Made by a program: the position numbers and the translations under genes. Below the pieces are notes generated by a model. The model worked only from the letters and a program-made list of their open reading frames with translations, was not told where the DNA came from and searched no databases. 10,307 bases of DNA from the NCBI GenBank assembly GCA_002470565.1, contig DKMQ01000107.1, forward strand, positions 1-10,307. Reading direction: 5' to 3'. Positions within the stretch are counted from its first letter, which is position 1. Each line of letters starts with the position of its first letter. Shown here piece after piece: positions 6,629-10,307 of this stretch. Source of the DNA: Oceanospirillaceae bacterium UBA7410. GTDB lineage: Bacteria > Pseudomonadota > Gammaproteobacteria > Pseudomonadales > Balneatricaceae.

Positions 6629-7789
6629 CTATTCAAAATAGTGCAATAAATCATTTAGAAAGCGCCAACCTAATGGGCTAGCCTGAAGGCGATCAGGCAT
6701 CATAAGTCCAGCTTGTCTGGCAGAAAAAATAGCACTCTCCACAGACGTTAAAGATTGTCCTGTTTGAGCTAAGTAACTGCTATTAAGCACCCCTTTTTCA
6801 AGCCGTAGGGCGTTCATAAAGAATTCAAGCTTTAGCTCTTGTGGTGTAACATAATGACTTGATGCAAGTGGTGATATCGCTGCCATATAGGCCTTAGGTT
6901 GTCGCAACTTTACTCTGCGTTCGATCTGCATTGGGCCAGTGTTTAAAAAACTCACTTTCCCGTGAGCACCGGCACCTACACCAATATAATCACCAAATTG
7001 CCAATAGTTGAGATTATGCCTAGCTTGACTGCCTGGCTTTGAATAAGCTGAGACTTCGTACTGACTTAAGCCTGCAGCTTCTATTAACAGCTGGCCTTGA
7101 TCTTGTATATCACAAAGAATATCTTCGTCAGGTAAATTAGGCGGACTATTGTGAAACTGTGTATTAGGCTCAATGGTTAGTTGGTACCAAGATAGATGAT
7201 CAGTGCCAAAGGCTAATCCTTGCTGCAAGTCCATTAAGCCTTGTTGCACAGTTTGTCCCGGCAAACCGTGCATTAAATCTAAGTTAATTCGGTTAAAACC
7301 TAAAGTCTGTGCTTTAGCGATAGCCAATTTAGCTTGACTAGCATCATGAATGCGCCCAAGGGCATGCAAACAATCGTTATCAAAACTTTGTACTCCAATA
7401 GAAAGACGGTTTACACCTTGTTCCAAAAAACCTGCAAACTTTGCTTGCTCAAAAGTGCCTGGATTGGCTTCAAGTGTCACTTCCATATCATCTTCACAGG
7501 CAATGTTGGCTTTGACAAAGTTAAGTATAGTGCCAATACCCTTAGCACTCATTAAGCTTGGTGTACCCCCTCCTATAAAAACACTATGCAACGTGCGGCC
7601 GCTTACAGAGGTTAGCTCTTGAGCTAAATCACTGAGCAACGCTTTGATATAACTAGCTTCAGGGATAGTTTCCCCATCTTGAGTAGCATGGGAGTTGAAA
7701 TCACAGTATGGGCATTTACGGACACACCACGGGATGTGTATATAGAGGCTAAGAGTGGGCAATACTAGCAAGTTTGTAGGTGATGTCAT
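6629..7789 (-). CDS. hemW: HemW, radical SAM family heme chaperone
   Basis: HemW binds heme and a [4Fe-4S] cluster and is thought to hand heme to respiratory enzymes; older annotations call it oxygen-independent coproporphyrinogen III oxidase. The 386-residue protein has the radical SAM motif C-x3-C-x2-C (Cys22, Cys26, Cys29), followed by Phe31 where true HemN has a fourth cysteine. Further motifs are GGGTPS (73-78), EANPGT (107-112), SIGVQSF (130-136), LDLMHGLPGQT (170-180), the HemW-type HNLNYW (258-263) and GVGAGAHG (270-277). The C-terminal HemN domain with ELKLEFFMNALR (318-329) is complete. Its ATG shares one base with the rdgB stop (TAATG), indicating coupled translation. It ends one base from the DUF4426 stop codon. 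Confidence 0.96.
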   Translation of the reverse strand: MTSPTNLLVLPTLSLYIHIPWCVRKCPYCDFNSHATQDGETIPEASYIKALLSDLAQELTSVSGRTLHSVFIGGGTPSLMSAKGIGTILNFVKANIACEDDMEVTLEANPGTFEQAKFAGFLEQGVNRLSIGVQSFDNDCLHALGRIHDASQAKLAIAKAQTLGFNRINLDLMHGLPGQTVQQGLMDLQQGLAFGTDHLSWYQLTIEPNTQFHNSPPNLPDEDILCDIQDQGQLLIEAAGLSQYEVSAYSKPGSQARHNLNYWQFGDYIGVGAGAHGKVSFLNTGPMQIERRVKLRQPKAYMAAISPLASSHYVTPQELKLEFFMNALRLEKGVLNSSYLAQTGQSLTSVESAIFSARQAGLMMPDRLQASPLGWRFLNDLLHYFE

Positions 7790-8394
7790 TAAGTTTCAGC
7801 AAGCGCTCTTTTTAGCTTCGCCAAGGCTTTTCCACGGTGACTGATGGCAATTTTTTCGGCAGGGGTAAGCTGCGCAGCCCGGCGATCTTTTTCTAATACT
7901 TGAAAAATAGGGTCATAACCAAAGCCATGCTCTCCTTGCCCATTCTCCATAATCATTCCTTCCCACGACGCTTGGCATATCAATGGGGTAGGATCTTTAG
8001 CATGGCGCATATACACTAATACACATTGAAACCGTGCAGTGCGCTTAGCTAATGGAGTGTGAGCCAGGTCGGCAATCAATTGAGCGCTGTTAGCTGCATC
8101 TTTAGATGGCCCCTTAAGTGAAGAGCCTGCGTAACGGGCTGAATAAATACCAGGAGCTCCTCCTAATGCATCTACTTCTAAGCCTGAGTCATCAGCTAGC
8201 GCTGGCATACCTGACATTTGTGCAGCATAGCGGGCTTTGAGAATGGCATTCTCCACAAAACTAAGGCCAGACTCGATCACTTCTTGCGTAATATATTGAC
8301 CTTGAGGGATCAATTCAATGCCTAGGGGGGCTAAGCATTGGCCAAACTCTTTTAATTTCCCAGCGTTGCCGCTAGCTAATACTACCTGTTTCAT
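7789..8394 (-). CDS. rdgB: RdgB, dITP/XTP pyrophosphatase (non-canonical purine NTP pyrophosphatase)
   Basis: This enzyme hydrolyses dITP, ITP and XTP to monophosphates, keeping deaminated purines out of DNA and RNA. The 201-residue protein (E. coli RdgB has 197) shows the HAM1/ITPase motifs: ASGNAGKLKEF (7-17) for triphosphate binding, SFVENAILKAR (45-55), LADDSGLEVDALGGAPGIYSAR in two parts (66-75 and 76-87) with the metal-binding/catalytic Asp68-Asp69 pair, GFGYDPIF (157-164) for base recognition and SHRG (185-188). The ATG at 8394 has AAGG seven bases upstream. It lies 30 bases after the XRE-cupin gene and overlaps the hemW start by one base, the usual rdgB-hemW pairing of proteobacteria. 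Confidence 0.97.
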   Translation of the reverse strand: MKQVVLASGNAGKLKEFGQCLAPLGIELIPQGQYITQEVIESGLSFVENAILKARYAAQMSGMPALADDSGLEVDALGGAPGIYSARYAGSSLKGPSKDAANSAQLIADLAHTPLAKRTARFQCVLVYMRHAKDPTPLICQASWEGMIMENGQGEHGFGYDPIFQVLEKDRRAAQLTPAEKIAISHRGKALAKLKRALAET

Positions 8395-8424
8395 TACTTG
8401 ACCTTATGATTAGCATTGGCTTAA

Positions 8425-9039
8425 TTAGGTGGCGACACATACCCAAAGTATTAGTGCATCCCCTTTACTTGTGGATACCACTGCGTGCCCCATAGTGCTG
8501 TCAAAATAAGTACTATCGCCTTCAGTAAGGGCTAAGGGCTCATATTCTTCAGTGTATACCACCACATCACCCTCAAGCACTAGCAATAATTCTTCACCTT
8601 CGTGCCTCACCCAGCCGCCAAACTCTTCTAATGTTCTAGCTCGCACACGGCTCTTAAATGGCACCATACGTTTGGAATCTAACTCTGTGGCCAGTAGTTC
8701 ATGCTCATAGGTCGCCGTTAAGTGTTCACGGCCCTGTTGTTTTTTAGTGACACTTCGACGACCAGATATACGTACTTCTTTTACAGGAGCAAATAATTGA
8801 GGCATGTCGATGCCCAAACCTAATGCCAACTTTTGCATCAAATTAAAGGTCGGTGACAATTGATTGTTTTCCATTTTCGACAAAGTCGACTGTGCAACCC
8901 CTGTGACTTTACTAGCTTGCTGCAAAGTCATTTTCCGGTCTTGTCGCAACGCTCTTAAACGCTCACCGAAGTTGCCTTGTTGTAGGGCTGGGTTGGGAAC
9001 AGGAGGCAGTATGCCCGCTTCAGGGCGAAGTGTAGACAT
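8425..9039 (-). CDS. XRE family transcriptional regulator with C-terminal cupin domain
   Basis: A 204-residue one-component regulator. The N-terminal helix-turn-helix (about 26-82) reads LRALRQDRKMTLQQASKVTG, then VAQSTLSKMENNQLSPTFNLMQKLA, a standard XRE/Cro fold. The C-terminal cupin (about 140-199) has HEGEELLLVLEG (146-157), YTEEYEPLALTEGDSTYFDS (162-181) and a conserved His near 185, a probable small-ligand or metal pocket. Relatives include SutR, PuuR and similar metabolic regulators, but the ligand cannot be read from sequence. The gene starts 12-15 bases after the sdaA stop, so it is probably cotranscribed, and serine or a related amino acid is a reasonable guess for its signal. The second of two tandem ATGs is chosen because AGGAG is five bases from it and only two from the first (9042). 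Confidence 0.9.
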   Translation of the reverse strand: MSTLRPEAGILPPVPNPALQQGNFGERLRALRQDRKMTLQQASKVTGVAQSTLSKMENNQLSPTFNLMQKLALGLGIDMPQLFAPVKEVRISGRRSVTKKQQGREHLTATYEHELLATELDSKRMVPFKSRVRARTLEEFGGWVRHEGEELLLVLEGDVVVYTEEYEPLALTEGDSTYFDSTMGHAVVSTSKGDALILWVCVAT

Positions 9040-9044
9040 CATTT

Positions 9045-9049
9045 CTCCT
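9045..9049 (-). promoter_or_regulatory. Ribosome binding site choosing between tandem ATGs of the XRE-cupin gene
   Basis: AGGAG on the minus strand lies two bases before the ATG at 9042 and five before the ATG at 9039. It fits entirely in the gap after the sdaA stop codon. The second ATG has the more usual spacing. Confidence 0.65.
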
Positions 9050-9054
9050 TTTAT

Positions 9055-10307
9055 TTAACAATTAGTTACGTTGACCGCAAGACCACCCCTTGAGGTTTCT
9101 TTATATTTGTCTTGCATATCAGCACCCGTTTCACGCATAGTTTTAATCACGTCATCTAATGATACCAGATGTTCTCCGTCACCACGCATAGCCATATGAG
9201 CTGCGTTAATAGCTTTGATAGAACCCATAGCATTGCGTTCTATACATGGCACTTGCACCAAGCCTGCAATGGGGTCACAGGTAAGCCCCAAATTGTGCTC
9301 CATGCCTATCTCTGCGGCATTTTCCACCTGCTCAGGAGTACCGCCTATCACTTCAGCCAAGCCTGCAGCTGCCATTGCACAGGCACTACCTACCTCACCC
9401 TGACAACCCACTTCTGCGCCTGAAATAGAGGCATTGAGCTTACATAAAATACCCACTGCAGCTGCAGCCAATACAAAGCTTACAATACCTTTATCGTTGG
9501 CTGATGGATAGAAATTGTCGTAGTAATGCAATACTGCGGGGATAATTCCGGCAGCACCATTTGTAGGGGCGGTAACAATGCGGCCACCAGCAGCGTTTTC
9601 TTCATTAACTGCCATGGCATATAAGTTAACCCAATCCATCGCTGATAACTGTGGTGTGATGACTTTTATGGAACCTAGGCTACTTAGTTTTTGATACAAA
9701 TCTGCAGCGCGACGTTTCACATTCAAACCACCTGGCAAGACACCCCCAGTGTGACAACCATTGTGAACACACTCTTTCATCACCTGCCATAAATGTAAGA
9801 TTTCATTTTTTACCTCTTCTTCTGTGCGCCAAGTCTTTTCATTTTCCATCATCACTTCACTAATACTCAGCCCTGTATTCTTACAATGAACAAGTAACTG
9901 TGCTGCTGAGGTAAACGGATAAGGCACTTTAGGCTGGTCATCATCTGCTGGTAATTCGTCTGCTTTGGCAGCTATTTCATCAACAATAAACCCACCACCC
10001 ACTGAATAATAAGAACACTCAAGCACCACATCACCGTGATCGTTAAAAGCGCTCATCACCATGCCGTTGGGATGATAGGGAAGTGATTCTTCAAGATTAA
10101 GAATGATGTCACGGTGCTGAACAAATCCAATTTCGTGCTCACGGTTAAGAGGCAAGCGCTCATTGAGCAAAATTTCATCCAGCATAGGTTGTACTTGTGG
10201 AGGATCGATTGTGTCTGGGGCTTCACCCAACAAACCAAGAATAACAGCAATGTCACTGGCATGGCCTTTACCCGTAGCGCCAAGGGAACCAAATAGCTCA
10301 CCTTTAA
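9055..10307 (-). CDS. sdaA: L-serine dehydratase (L-serine ammonia-lyase), iron-sulfur type, N-terminus beyond window
   Basis: This [4Fe-4S] enzyme deaminates L-serine to pyruvate and ammonia. About 416 residues are present, and the frame stays open to the window edge ([14 protein letters not shown] near the edge), so roughly the first 40-50 residues, including the SSSHT-type motif, are missing. Seen are [12 protein letters not shown] (about 10018-9983), the substrate-loop segment [18 protein letters not shown], and cluster cysteines in GCQGEVG (codon 9405-9403), LTCDP (9279-9277) and VPCIERN (9246-9244). Their spacings of 42 and 11 residues equal those remembered for the Legionella enzyme. 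The last residue is Cys (9060-9058), the known C-terminal tail ligand position. It is single-chain, unlike the two-subunit Bacillus type. sdaB or tdcG cannot be excluded as the nearest paralogue name. It heads the visible run into the XRE-cupin gene. Confidence 0.95.
   Translation of the reverse strand, partial: KGELFGSLGATGKGHASDIAVILGLLGEAPDTIDPPQVQPMLDEILLNERLPLNREHEIGFVQHRDIILNLEESLPYHPNGMVMSAFNDHGDVVLECSYYSVGGGFIVDEIAAKADELPADDDQPKVPYPFTSAAQLLVHCKNTGLSISEVMMENEKTWRTEEEVKNEILHLWQVMKECVHNGCHTGGVLPGGLNVKRRAADLYQKLSSLGSIKVITPQLSAMDWVNLYAMAVNEENAAGGRIVTAPTNGAAGIIPAVLHYYDNFYPSANDKGIVSFVLAAAAVGILCKLNASISGAEVGCQGEVGSACAMAAAGLAEVIGGTPEQVENAAEIGMEHNLGLTCDPIAGLVQVPCIERNAMGSIKAINAAHMAMRGDGEHLVSLDDVIKTMRETGADMQDKYKETSRGGLAVNVTNC

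Noticed and set aside
7334..7622. Two overlapping plus-strand open frames antisense to hemW
   Set aside because: They lie in two frames opposite the conserved radical SAM domain, which is the true coding strand; no motif or start signal.
9169..9423. Plus-strand open frames antisense to sdaA
   Set aside because: They are complements of the cysteine-containing core of serine dehydratase; their His/Cys-rich look is a by-product of that sequence.
10231..10233. TTG as start codon of a shorter sdaA product
   Set aside because: The frame is open upstream and encodes the conserved [14 protein letters not shown] segment, so this TTG is an internal leucine.
10056..10301. Second minus-strand frame overlapping the sdaA 5' part, and its plus-strand partner 10114-10296
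   Set aside because: The sdaA frame is conserved and continues to the window edge, so the other frames are shadows.

Overview
The window looks like ordinary chromosomal DNA from a gammaproteobacterium of moderate GC content (low-to-mid 40s per cent by eye, not computed). The class call rests on three things seen together: the xseB-ispA-dxs order, the cluster of a YggT protein, a DUF4426 protein, HemW and RdgB that I know from Pseudomonas and relatives, and near-collinear matches to remembered enterobacterial EttA, RibA and YgfF. A marine Oceanospirillales- or Alteromonadales-like host is a guess only. I see no rRNA, tRNA, CRISPR array, insertion sequence, prophage or plasmid gene.

Layout from left to right. 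Positions 1-947 (minus) hold the N-terminal 315 residues of the ribosome-bound ABC-F ATPase EttA. A 170-bp divergent gap leads to ribA (plus, GTP cyclohydrolase II), whose last 15 bp overlap the end of dxs. A very tight minus-strand run follows, read right to left as yggT, xseB, ispA, dxs, with junctions of 0-4 nt. It pairs a YggT membrane protein and the exonuclease VII small subunit with farnesyl diphosphate synthase and DXP synthase of isoprenoid synthesis. Further right is ygfF (minus, short-chain dehydrogenase), divergent from a secreted DUF4426 protein (plus). The latter meets hemW end to end with one base between the stop codons. The final minus-strand run, read right to left, is sdaA (L-serine dehydratase, cut by the window edge), an XRE-cupin regulator, rdgB (non-canonical NTP pyrophosphatase) and hemW (heme chaperone).

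How they work together: dxs and ispA sit at the entry and the C15 step of the MEP/isoprenoid pathway, and ribA opens riboflavin synthesis. sdaA and the regulator probably form a serine-catabolism unit, with rdgB and hemW as housekeeping genes downstream. No stretch longer than 170 bp lacks a gene.

I do not find a new system. Worth a second look are two dyads in the 108-bp ygfF/DUF4426 divergent region, a short Dxs linker, the sdaA-regulator pairing, a C-terminal cysteine in SdaA, terminator-less convergent gene ends, and a yggT/DUF4426/hemW/rdgB neighbourhood without proC, metX or metW. Comparisons with E. coli and other proteins are from memory, not from alignments run here.
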